Source of the DNA: an uncultured Lachnospiraceae bacterium
GTDB taxonomy: Bacteria; Bacillota; Clostridia; Lachnospirales; Lachnospiraceae
Assembly: GCA_910583835.1 (NCBI GenBank)
Contig: CAJTYM010000057.1
Location: 1-21,085, forward strand
DNA length: 21,085 nucleotides
Direction: 5' to 3'
Positions 14,333 through 21,085 of the stretch are shown here, piece by piece; positions within the stretch are counted from its first letter, which is position 1, and every line of letters starts with the position of its first letter. The position numbers were made by a program, and so were the translations under genes. A model generated the notes under the pieces. It had not been told where the DNA came from and did no database searches. It saw nothing but the letters and a program-made list of their open reading frames with translations.

Positions 14333-14602
14333 TTACACCATGTTAAAACACTTGAACGCCGCCATAATCGCTTTCTCTTTCTCCGGCGGGCATTTCGGCA
14401 CACGGCTTTTCTCATTGTCCATATTATAATTGAGACGTTTCTCCAAACCGCATTTGTCTTTTATCTGCGCCACATACAGCGACGATGCCTTTAGACCATA
14501 CTCTGATTTTATCCACTCTTTGATTTCCGTATAGGTCGCACAGCCCTTTACATTTTTCAAAAATTCGTTATCTTTCGGCTCATAATCGTCGTAAGCATAC
14601 AC
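14333..14602 (-). CDS. Detached RlmD-type C-terminal domain (small protein or frameshifted part of rlmD)
   Basis: The frame gives 89 residues. YTEIKEWIKSEYGLKASSLYVAQIKDKCGL and RVPKCPPEKEKAIMAAFKCF strongly resemble the domain that follows the catalytic part in many Clostridial RlmD proteins. Here it is in the +1 frame relative to rlmD, starting 16 bp after its stop. The assigned start is GTG with no good ribosome site; the frame remains open upstream into the rlmD end (GTA GGA AAT AGG AAC ACA...), so either a frameshift separated it from rlmD or it is an independently initiated small protein. The linker YAYDDYEPKDNEF differs from the one usual in fused forms, which favours a stand-alone version. 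Role unknown; RNA or protein binding is likely. Confidence 0.6.
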   Translation of the reverse strand: MYAYDDYEPKDNEFLKNVKGCATYTEIKEWIKSEYGLKASSLYVAQIKDKCGLEKRLNYNMDNEKSRVPKCPPEKEKAIMAAFKCFNMV

Positions 14603-14618
14603 GATATTTTTTGTGTTC

Positions 14619-16028
14619 CTATTTCCTACCCAAAAGGACGCACGTCTCTATATTCGCCGAAAAAGGAAACATGTCCACGCAGCACAGCCGCTCCACCATA
14701 TAGCCGCGCGCCTGCAGAACTTCCAAATCCCTTGCCAGGCTGGTAGGCTTGCAGGAAATATAGACCATCTTCTCCACGCCATAACGGATAATGCGCTCCA
14801 AAGCCTTGGGATGGATGCCGTCCCTCGGCGGGTCTAAAACAATAAAGCCAGGCTGGGATGCTATCTCATCAAGAACCTTGAAGACGTCCCCGGCAAAAAA
14901 TTCACAGTTATGCAGCCCATTCAAGGAGGCATTCTTCTTGGCAGCCTCCACCGCCTCCTCCACAATCTCCACGCCGATGACTTTTTCTGCCACAGGAGCA
15001 AGAATCTGCGCAATTGTGCCGGTTCCGCTGTACAGGTCATAAACCACCCTGCCGGTTCCGGCGTCTGCCACATAATCTCTCACCGTCTGATATAATACTT
15101 CCGCTCCCAGAGAATTAGTCTGAAAGAAAGAAAACGGCGTAATCTGAAAACGCAGACCTAACAATTCTTCATAAAAATAATCCTGCCCAACCAGCACATC
15201 GGTCTTCTCGTTGATGACCGCATCTGCAAGGCTGTCATTGCAGGTATGCAGAATACCGACAATCTTCCCCTCCAGTTCCAGCTGCTGCAGAACCTTGGCA
15301 AAGCCTTGCAGCAATTTACTCTCCGTCTCATCCTCCATCTGGCTTGTCGTCACTAAATCTACAAGGATTTCCCCCGTCTTCACCGCTTTGCGCACCAGCA
15401 GATGGCGCAGATAACCGCTATGGCGCATTTTATGGTAATATGGCGTTTCCTGCTCCTGGAAATAGGAAAGCACGGCTGACAAAATCCTGGAATAGTCCTC
15501 ATCGACAATCCTACAACCCGCCACCGTCACAATGTCATGGAAACTGCCGCGTTTGTGCATCCCCAGGCAAAGCGGACCATCCTTATAGCTGTCGCCAAAA
15601 GAAAACTCCATCTTATTACGATAAGCATAATAGATGGGACTCGCTTTGATGCCCTCAAATATCTCAGAAAACTGTGTCCCCCCTCTCTGCTCCTGATAAA
15701 CGGCGCAAACTGGTTCTAAGAGTTCCCGCACCTGCTGTTCCTTTAGCTGCAGCTGCCTTTCATAGTCCAGGTTCAGAAACGTACAGCCGCCGCATTTCCC
15801 AAAATGCTCACACGGTGAATCCTTTCGTTCCATGGGCGATTTCTCCAACACTTCCAACAGCCTGCCCTCACCCCTCCCTTTCCTGACCTTATTGACAGAA
15901 AATGAAATCCTCTGTCCTGGCAAGGCATTTTTCACGACAACCTTCTTCCCATCTTCCAGAATGACAACACCCTTGTTAGGAAAATCTATCCGCTCTACAA
16001 TTCCTTCATATACTTGTCCTTTTTTCAT
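14619..16028 (-). CDS. rlmD: 23S rRNA (uracil-C5)-methyltransferase, RlmD/RumA family
   Basis: The protein has 469 residues from the chosen ATG. An N-terminal TRAM domain (VYEGIVERIDFPNKGVVILEDG) precedes the 4Fe-4S motif CEHFGKCGGC, with the fourth Cys in VAGCRIVDED. The SAM domain carries YDLYSGTGTIAQ, LDPPRDGIHPKAL, the catalytic Cys in YISCKPTSLARDL and the general base Glu in ANIETCVLL near the end. It methylates C5 of a uridine in 23S rRNA (U1939 in E. coli RlmD; Firmicute RlmCD-type enzymes may do U747 as well), so the exact site is not certain. ATG 16028 is used rather than 16052 because AAGGAGAGG lies directly before it. A terminator separates it from the small membrane-protein gene upstream. 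A C-terminal domain common in relatives is split into the next frame. Confidence 0.92.
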   Translation of the reverse strand: MKKGQVYEGIVERIDFPNKGVVILEDGKKVVVKNALPGQRISFSVNKVRKGRGEGRLLEVLEKSPMERKDSPCEHFGKCGGCTFLNLDYERQLQLKEQQVRELLEPVCAVYQEQRGGTQFSEIFEGIKASPIYYAYRNKMEFSFGDSYKDGPLCLGMHKRGSFHDIVTVAGCRIVDEDYSRILSAVLSYFQEQETPYYHKMRHSGYLRHLLVRKAVKTGEILVDLVTTSQMEDETESKLLQGFAKVLQQLELEGKIVGILHTCNDSLADAVINEKTDVLVGQDYFYEELLGLRFQITPFSFFQTNSLGAEVLYQTVRDYVADAGTGRVVYDLYSGTGTIAQILAPVAEKVIGVEIVEEAVEAAKKNASLNGLHNCEFFAGDVFKVLDEIASQPGFIVLDPPRDGIHPKALERIIRYGVEKMVYISCKPTSLARDLEVLQARGYMVERLCCVDMFPFSANIETCVLLGRK

Positions 16029-16058
16029 AATCCTCTCCTTAAAATTCTCCATATGCCC

Positions 16059-16090
16059 AAAAAGGCTCCCACAATACCATGCGGGAGCCT
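16059..16090 (-). terminator. Intrinsic terminator between the acidic membrane-protein gene and rlmD
   Basis: On the minus strand AGGCTCCC-gcatggtattgt-GGGAGCCT is followed by TTTTTGGGC. It lies 23 bp after the stop at 16114 and only about 30 bp before the rlmD start, so rlmD is either expressed by read-through or from a promoter within this interval. Confidence 0.8.
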
Positions 16091-16113
16091 CTCTTTCTTA
16101 ATACAAGCTCTGA

Positions 16114-16371
16114 TTATTCTTTCTCATCCTCATCGTCAAAGAAATCTTCATCATCGAAATCATCATCAAAATCGTCCTCAAAATCCTCCAGATAATCTGG
16201 TGTGAAGAAACGGTACACCCCATATGCGATAGCTGCAACTGCCACAGCTGCTCCTGCTATTGCGCAAATCCACAGCAGCTTGGATTTCTTCTTCTCGCAT
16301 TCCTCCTGTTTGTGCAACAATTCATTCAGTTTTACTGAGCTTAAAAAATTATCCATCTTTTCTCTGTTCAT
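16114..16371 (-). CDS. Small single-pass membrane protein with acidic tail
   Basis: This is an 85-residue protein of unknown function. Residues 1-31 are polar and charged (HKQEECEKKKSK), residues 32-56 form one membrane segment (LLWICAIAGAAVAVAAIAYGVYRFF), and 59-85 are almost only Asp, Glu and Phe (EDFEDDFDDDFDDEDFF). Such proteins are frequent in Lachnospiraceae and often annotated as DUF-less hypotheticals. The start at 16371 is chosen over 16404 because GGAGGAAATC sits directly before it. It has its own extended -10 promoter about 170 bp upstream and its own terminator, so it is likely monocistronic. The acidic tail could bind cations or a basic partner (inference). Confidence 0.75.
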   Translation of the reverse strand: MNREKMDNFLSSVKLNELLHKQEECEKKKSKLLWICAIAGAAVAVAAIAYGVYRFFTPDYLEDFEDDFDDDFDDEDFFDDEDEKE

Positions 16372-16541
16372 GATTTCCTCCATTCCGTGCTTCTTCCAGC
16401 ACAATAGGCATATAGTGAAAGACTACGCTTTCCCACCTTTGCCTTTATTTTCTTTCATTATTCCGGCAGATACCGCTGCCTGACGTTCCTTAAGTATTGG
16501 CTGCAATTTCCCGAAAAAACTACCAGGATTCTTTACGCCAT

Positions 16542-16550
16542 ATTATAGCA
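16542..16550 (-). promoter_or_regulatory. Extended -10 promoter for the acidic membrane-protein gene
   Basis: TGCTATAAT on the minus strand is a perfect extended -10; no good -35 is seen. The implied leader to the start at 16371 is about 165 nt and holds no structure I can name, only an 11-codon ATG frame (MKENKGKGGKA). Confidence 0.5.
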
Positions 16551-16586
16551 CACCTTTGCCAATTATCATACCAATTTTTGCAAATT

Positions 16587-18842
16587 TTATACTTTTTTTA
16601 GTTTTGCAAATGAGGCAAACATCTTTTTTGTGCCCACGCGGTCAAAATCTACCGTCACCTCGTAATCCCTGCCGCCTTCCACAATCTGCACAACTGTGCC
16701 CTCTCCAAATTTGATATGCTTCACCCGGTCACCATTCCCATATTCCAGGGAAATGCTGCTGGTCGTATTACTTGAAAATGACGTTGTCTGATAGGGCTTT
16801 TTCTGATATGGTTTGCTCTGCGCATTCCCTACGGCAAAAATCGGATTTACCTTGGAACCCGCCTGCCGGAAAGAACGCGCCGGAGCTTCCTTGACCTCTT
16901 CCCTCTCGCTTTTCATACCTGTTGCACTACCCAATAAGTTCCCAGGTATCTCTTTCACAAAGCGAGATACTTTATTATATTGCGTTTCACCGCGAATCAT
17001 ACGTTGTCTTGCGCATGAAATTGTAAGCTCTGTCATCGCACGTGTGATTCCCACGTAACAAAGGCGCCGCTCCTCCTCAATCTCCATAGGGTCGTCCGAG
17101 ACAATCGTCATATAGCTGGGAAACAGGCCGTCCTCCATGCCTGCCAGGTAAACATTGGGAAATTCCAGGCCCTTGGCGCTATGTAAAGTCATCAATACTA
17201 CATAATCATTCCCCTCCTGTAGGCTGTCTATATCTGCAACGAGCGCCACTTCTTCCAGAAATCCGCTCAAGGTGGGTTCTTCCGCGCTCTCCTCATACGC
17301 CACAGCCTTGCTGATTAACTCATCAATATTCTCAATACGCGCCTTTGCTTCCTCCGTATCTTCCGCCTTAAGTTCCTCCACATATCCAGTCTCATCAATG
17401 ACTTCCTGCAGGATTTGGGAAACGTTCAGATATTCCAGCTTACTGCGTATTGACTGAATAAGCGTAACAAACGGCTTAATTTTAAGCCCGGCACGCCCCA
17501 GGCTTGGAATATCGTCTGCCATTTTCAAGGCATTGTAAAAGCTTATCTCCATTTCTGTGGCATAATCCTGTACGCGCCCCAGTGTGGCAGCGCCAATTCC
17601 ACGCTTGGGCACATTGATAATACGCCGCACTGCCAAATCGTCCCTGCCATTATCAATCGTCTTCAGATAAGCCAGCAGATCTTTGATTTCCTTCCTGGCA
17701 TAGAAATTTACGCCTCCCACCACACGGTAAGGCGTATTGCTCACCACAAACCGCTCTTCAAAAAGGCGGGACTGTGCATTCGTGCGGTACAAAATCGCAC
17801 AGTCGCCATAACCGCATTTCCCTTCCCGCACTCTCCTTCGGATATCCCTCACCACATAATCCGCCTCCTCAAACGCGGAATCAAACTGCTGGAAATTAAT
17901 CTTCTCACCCTCATCATTCTCCGTCCACAGGCTCTTAGGCTTTCGCCCCACATTATTGGCAATGACAAAGTTCGCCGCATTCAAAATATTCTGCGTAGAA
18001 CGGTAATTCTGCTCCAATTTGATAACCTTTGCATCTGGATAAATCTCTTCAAAATTAAGGATATTCCTGATGTTGGCTCCTCGAAATTTGTATATCGACT
18101 GGTCGTCATCCCCGACCACGCATAAATTCCGGTATTTATCCGCCAACAGGCGTATCAGTTCGAACTGAGCCGTATTGGTATCCTGATACTCATCGACCAT
18201 GATATATTGAAAACGCTCCTGATAATTGTTAAGTACCTGCGCATCATGCCGAAAAAGCTCTACTGTCTTCACAAGCAAATCATCAAAGTCCAAGGCATTA
18301 TTCTTGTGCAGCTGGGCCTGATACTCCCGATAGACTTCTGCCTGCTTCTCCTTGGTAAAATCACCTGCGGCGCGCCGTGTAAATTCTTCCGGCGAAATCA
18401 GCTCATCCTTAGCGGAAGAAATCACGCCCAGAAACATTTTCTCCTTATAAACCTTCGTATCAATCTGCAGACGCTTACAGACATCTTTCATCAAAGACTT
18501 CTGGTCGTCCGTATCGTATATCGTAAAATGATTGTCATAGCCCAAACGGTCAATGTAACGCCGCAGTATGCGCACACAGGCAGCATGGAACGTAGATACC
18601 CAAATACTCTCTGATCCAAATCCCACAAGCTTATCAATACGCTCCCGCATCTCTTCTGCCGCTTTATTCGTAAATGTAATCGCCATAATATGGTAGGGGT
18701 TCACGCCCTTCTCTTCAATCAGATATACCGCCCGGTGGGTCAGCACCCTGGTCTTGCCCGACCCTGCCCCCGCCAAAATCAGCAAAGGACCCTCCGTACA
18801 AAATACTGCCTCCCTCTGCATAGGGTTCAAATTCTCATACAT
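16587..18842 (-). CDS. pcrA: ATP-dependent DNA helicase PcrA (UvrD/Rep superfamily 1)
   Basis: At 751 residues it has the usual length for PcrA. It shows the Q-motif (LNPMQREAV, 5-13), Walker A (AGAGSGKTR, about 24-32), motif Ia (ITFTNKAAEEM), Walker B (VDEYQDTN), motif III (GDDDQSIYKFRGA), motif IV (LEQNYRST), motif V (TLHSAKGLEF) and motif VI (VGITRAMTEL). The C-terminus (about 700-751, GDRVKHIKFGEGTVVQI) is the Tudor-like domain that binds RNA polymerase in PcrA. It unwinds DNA 3'-5' in replication restart, repair and clearing of transcription complexes. GGGAGGAAATAAAGA precedes the ATG, and a TTGAAA-17-TATAAT promoter lies upstream. No clear intrinsic terminator follows. Confidence 0.97.
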   Translation of the reverse strand: MYENLNPMQREAVFCTEGPLLILAGAGSGKTRVLTHRAVYLIEEKGVNPYHIMAITFTNKAAEEMRERIDKLVGFGSESIWVSTFHAACVRILRRYIDRLGYDNHFTIYDTDDQKSLMKDVCKRLQIDTKVYKEKMFLGVISSAKDELISPEEFTRRAAGDFTKEKQAEVYREYQAQLHKNNALDFDDLLVKTVELFRHDAQVLNNYQERFQYIMVDEYQDTNTAQFELIRLLADKYRNLCVVGDDDQSIYKFRGANIRNILNFEEIYPDAKVIKLEQNYRSTQNILNAANFVIANNVGRKPKSLWTENDEGEKINFQQFDSAFEEADYVVRDIRRRVREGKCGYGDCAILYRTNAQSRLFEERFVVSNTPYRVVGGVNFYARKEIKDLLAYLKTIDNGRDDLAVRRIINVPKRGIGAATLGRVQDYATEMEISFYNALKMADDIPSLGRAGLKIKPFVTLIQSIRSKLEYLNVSQILQEVIDETGYVEELKAEDTEEAKARIENIDELISKAVAYEESAEEPTLSGFLEEVALVADIDSLQEGNDYVVLMTLHSAKGLEFPNVYLAGMEDGLFPSYMTIVSDDPMEIEEERRLCYVGITRAMTELTISCARQRMIRGETQYNKVSRFVKEIPGNLLGSATGMKSEREEVKEAPARSFRQAGSKVNPIFAVGNAQSKPYQKKPYQTTSFSSNTTSSISLEYGNGDRVKHIKFGEGTVVQIVEGGRDYEVTVDFDRVGTKKMFASFAKLKKV

Positions 18843-18881
18843 TCTTTATTTCCTCCCTGGTACGCACTCAAACATATGTTT

Positions 18882-18910
18882 ATTATAGTGTATATTTTTA
18901 CATATTTCAA
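18882..18910 (-). promoter_or_regulatory. pcrA promoter
   Basis: TTGAAA (18905-18910) and TATAAT (18882-18887) are separated by 17 bp, with a 40-nt leader to the pcrA start. Confidence 0.8.
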
Positions 18911-18949
18911 CCAATTTTCTTCCATAATCAAGGAAAAACAACAAACTGC

Positions 18950-18978
18950 TTGTCATACGGTTTTGAATACTATATAAT
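18950..18978 (+). promoter_or_regulatory. Promoter of the DUF1836 gene
   Basis: TTGTCA (18950-18955) and TATAAT (18973-18978) are 17 bp apart, directly upstream of GAGGTG and the ATG at 18997. Transcription starting about 7 bp after the -10 gives a very short leader. Confidence 0.8.
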
Positions 18979-18996
18979 ATTTTTGAGGTGAAAAAT

Positions 18997-19650
18997 ATGA
19001 CAATTGATGAAAAAGATTTACTGAACAGTATATTGAACAGCCTGTCCAACATAGATTTTATCAAACCAGAGGACTTTCCCAATATTGATTTATATATGGA
19101 CCAGGTCACGACTTTCATGGACACCCAGCTCTCTGCCTGCAGACGGCATCCTGAGGACAAAATACTGACCAAGACCATGATCAATAATTATGCCAAGAAC
19201 GACCTGCTCCCGCCTCCGGTCAAGAAAAAATATTCCAAGGAGCATATGCTGGCGCTGATTTTTATCTATTACTTTAAAAATATCCTAAGCATCGGGGATA
19301 TACAGGCAATTTTAAACCCTATTACAGATAAATATTTCAATTCCGACTTAAATTTTAATTTAAACGATATCTACTCAGAAATTTTTCGTTTAGAAGAGTC
19401 AGGGATTATCAATATCAAAAAAGACCTTACCAGAAAATACCAGCTTAGCCTGCAGACTTTTTCCAACCTGCCACCGGAAGACCAAGCAGAACTGCAGCAT
19501 TTTTCCTTTATCTGTATGCTGTGCTTTGATGTTTATCTGAAAAAGCAGCTGATTGAGAAAATGATTGATTCCAGGCTTCCACAAACGAACAATGCCAAAA
19601 ATACCTCCGACAAGGGCAAGAAAAAAAACGTGTCGGACAAGAGCCAGTAA
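18997..19650 (+). CDS. DUF1836 domain-containing putative regulator
   Basis: The protein has 217 residues. The central part (KILTKTMINNYAKNDLLPPP then KKYSKEHMLALIFIYYFKNILSI, about 50-92) is the DUF1836 signature, which looks like a MerR-type winged helix: a helix-turn-helix followed by an effector-linked helix. The C-terminus is Lys/Ser-rich. Family members are presumed transcription regulators; no target is known. ATG 18997 is taken as start because GAGGTG then lies six bases upstream; the GTG at 18988 falls inside that ribosome site. It diverges from pcrA with a short shared promoter region and is convergent with the YerC-like gene. Confidence 0.85.
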   Translation: MTIDEKDLLNSILNSLSNIDFIKPEDFPNIDLYMDQVTTFMDTQLSACRRHPEDKILTKTMINNYAKNDLLPPPVKKKYSKEHMLALIFIYYFKNILSIGDIQAILNPITDKYFNSDLNFNLNDIYSEIFRLEESGIINIKKDLTRKYQLSLQTFSNLPPEDQAELQHFSFICMLCFDVYLKKQLIEKMIDSRLPQTNNAKNTSDKGKKKNVSDKSQ

Positions 19651-19664
19651 CGCCATCTTTGAAA

Positions 19665-19702
19665 CGCCCCAGAAAGCGAGGGATTGTCTCCTCGCCGGGG
19701 CG
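19665..19702. terminator. GC-rich hairpin between convergent genes, possible bidirectional terminator
   Basis: CGCCCC/GGGGCG encloses a second stem GCGAGG/CCTCGC with an 8-base loop. The stem is strong, but no T-tract longer than three follows on either strand. Confidence 0.5.
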
Positions 19703-19711
19703 GCATTTATA

Positions 19712-20011
19712 CTACTCCTCTTCTACAATCCCCATTCTGGCAAACACCATATCATATCCATCATTTCCATAGTTCAGAGAACGATTCACCCTGCTGATCG
19801 TAGCAGTGGAAGCTCCTGTCTGCTCCGCAATATCCAAATACGTCTTCTGGGTCCTCAGCATCCTTGCCACCTCAAATCTCTGGGAAAACGACAGCAGTTC
19901 ATTTACCGTACATACGTCCTCAAAAAATTTGTAGCACTCTTCCTTGTTCTCCAGATGCAATATTGCTTCAAACAAATGGTCTACGGCTTCCGTCCTCAAT
20001 TTTTTGCTCAT
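19712..20011 (-). CDS. YerC/YecD-type TrpR-like regulator
   Basis: This 99-residue protein shows the TrpR-related family pattern: LFEAILHLENKEECYKFFEDVCTVNELLSFSQRFEVARML, then a helix-turn-helix (KTYLDIAEQTGASTATISRVNRSL) and the GNDGYDMV ending. It is all-helical and likely dimeric. The role of YerC is not well established. ATG 20011 is used rather than 20017: AAAGGAG is seven bases from it, whereas the first ATG abuts the ribosome site. The gene lies between PHP and DUF1836 genes, with 153 bp to the PHP stop. Confidence 0.92.
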   Translation of the reverse strand: MSKKLRTEAVDHLFEAILHLENKEECYKFFEDVCTVNELLSFSQRFEVARMLRTQKTYLDIAEQTGASTATISRVNRSLNYGNDGYDMVFARMGIVEEE

Positions 20012-20145
20012 ATCCATTCTCCTTTTATGTATTTCTTCGGTATACCCTCCAAGGTATCATTCTTCTTTCTGAATTTTATCATACTAAAGTCATAAAGTAA
20101 ACAAGTAATTATCACAGCACATGGAAATCACGTTGAAAATTGATT

Positions 20146-20162
20146 GCCGTGATTATGGCGGC
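20146..20162 (-). terminator. Small hairpin after the PHP gene, weak terminator candidate
   Basis: GCCG-ccataatca-CGGC on the minus strand is followed by AATCAATTTTC, directly after the stop at 20165. The stem is short and the T-tract broken. Confidence 0.3.
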
Positions 20163-20164
20163 GC

Positions 20165-20890
20165 TTATCCTTTACCGCTATAATTGATGTAGTCGTAGAT
20201 AGCCTCACTGTGTGCATTTAATACCAGCTCCTGCGGAAATCCCATTTCCTCCAACAGTTCCAGGGCGATGGTATGCTCACCCACCAGCATGTCTGCATGG
20301 GCATCGGAATCTACAACAATGGGAACCTGATATTTCACGCATAAATCCAGCATTTCAAGATAGTTCTTCTTGGAATCTTTGCGGAAACTTACCGGTGACA
20401 AGGAGGTGTTATTGACCTCCAGCAGCACATGGTATTCCTTCGCTGCCTGAACCAACATCTCGTAATCGACCGGAAAACGGCTGTCATCCGGGTGGGCAAT
20501 GATATTGATGTAGGGATTCTTCATGGCTCCGATGTAGGCAGACGTGTTCTCCTTAGCCGTACCGGAGACATAACATGGCGGGTGTATGCTTGCCAATGCC
20601 ACATCCATTTCTTTTAGCGTATCTTCCGCCAAATCAACATGTCCCTCATAGTCCAGAATATTTAACTCCGCACCATACAGTACGGTCATCTGCTCATATC
20701 TGCGCGGCAATACCTTATAATTTGAAAAATAAAACTGATGGCAGCTTCCCGGCATGGCAGGCGCATGTTCCGTGACAGCAAATATCTCCAATCCTTTACC
20801 ATACGCTGCCGCTATCATCTCATTTCTTGTATTATAAGCATGGCCGCTGGCAATCGTATGTGTATGCAAGTCCATCTTATCTATTATCAT
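20165..20890 (-). CDS. PHP-domain phosphatase/phosphoesterase, YcdX-like
   Basis: The protein has 241 residues. It opens with DLHTHT (His9, His11), then VTEHAP (His42), GAELNI (Glu75), SIHPP (His103), IAHPDD (His133) and DSDAHAD (Asp194, Asp196, His198), which form the trinuclear metal site of PHP hydrolases. Length and order match the YcdX-type phosphatase family; substrate specificity is not known for most members, and histidinol-phosphatase is possible but not supported by context. The start at 20890 has GAGG two bases before it, slightly close but acceptable. No metabolic partner gene is adjacent. Confidence 0.9.
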   Translation of the reverse strand: MIIDKMDLHTHTIASGHAYNTRNEMIAAAYGKGLEIFAVTEHAPAMPGSCHQFYFSNYKVLPRRYEQMTVLYGAELNILDYEGHVDLAEDTLKEMDVALASIHPPCYVSGTAKENTSAYIGAMKNPYINIIAHPDDSRFPVDYEMLVQAAKEYHVLLEVNNTSLSPVSFRKDSKKNYLEMLDLCVKYQVPIVVDSDAHADMLVGEHTIALELLEEMGFPQELVLNAHSEAIYDYINYSGKG

Positions 20891-21085
20891 TTCCTCGTCC
20901 CTTCTCTTCTCTTTTTATACTATTCTAGACGTTTTCGGCAGAAAAAACAAGTGTCTGAACTGATATCATAAACAATGTATTCTACGGATATAATATTAAA
21001 TTTATCAGTATTGATTGATACCAGATAAGGAGTTACTTTTCACGGGGTGGGGAAATAGGACACGCTAACAAGGGGCTCTTGTGAG
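20891..21085. other. Intergenic end of the window
   Basis: I see no gene, tRNA or riboswitch I can name in these 195 bp. A GGGGTGGGGAAATAGG stretch near 21043-21060 stands out from the AT-rich flank and may belong to a feature beyond the window. Confidence 0.4.

Noticed and set aside
20970..21085. Possible riboswitch or small RNA at the window end
   Set aside because: G-rich sequence stands out but matches no RNA family I can recognise and is cut by the window edge.

Overview
The window looks like chromosome from a low- to moderate-GC Firmicute, most likely Lachnospiraceae (Clostridia). This is inferred from AGGAGG-type ribosome sites, TTGACA/TATAAT promoters, and the gene families seen (DUF1836, YerC/YecD TrpR-like, DUF1848, DUF2461, LytTR regulators, SGNH proteins with BspA-like repeats). 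No rRNA, tRNA, CRISPR array or intact transposase gene was found.

Layout. 1-2440: a ZIP-family metal transporter and a translationally coupled pair (LytTR response regulator plus a small acidic-repeat protein), all on the minus strand. 2440-3991: an ECF-like sigma factor and a DUF2461 gene as a plus-strand operon. 3997-5410: a membrane-anchored XRE-type regulator whose 5' side is occupied by a 282-bp, almost wholly palindromic MITE-like insertion with a 10-bp target duplication. 5411-11696: a DUF1848 radical-SAM-like protein, a subtilase fused to a putative metal-binding C-terminal module, and a large secreted SGNH esterase with Ig-like and leucine-rich repeat modules. 11700-14330: an accessory patch with a truncated McrB-like N-terminus, a 5'-truncated methyltransferase, about 500 bp of AT-rich non-coding DNA and an Rpn-family nuclease. 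14333-20890: housekeeping genes on the minus strand (RlmD-type 23S rRNA methyltransferase with a detached C-terminal domain, a small acidic membrane protein, PcrA helicase, YerC-like regulator, PHP hydrolase), plus a divergent DUF1836 regulator.

The most unusual points are: the palindromic element wedged directly upstream of the Shine-Dalgarno of a regulator; a LytTR response regulator with Glu in place of the phospho-acceptor Asp; a subtilase-metal-module fusion whose best start codon is one base out of frame; an RlmD C-terminal domain carried by a separate frame; and a promoter whose -35 lies inside the upstream terminator hairpin. I do not see a clear multi-gene novel defence or biosynthetic system. 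The accessory patch looks like decayed restriction/mobile DNA rather than a working island.
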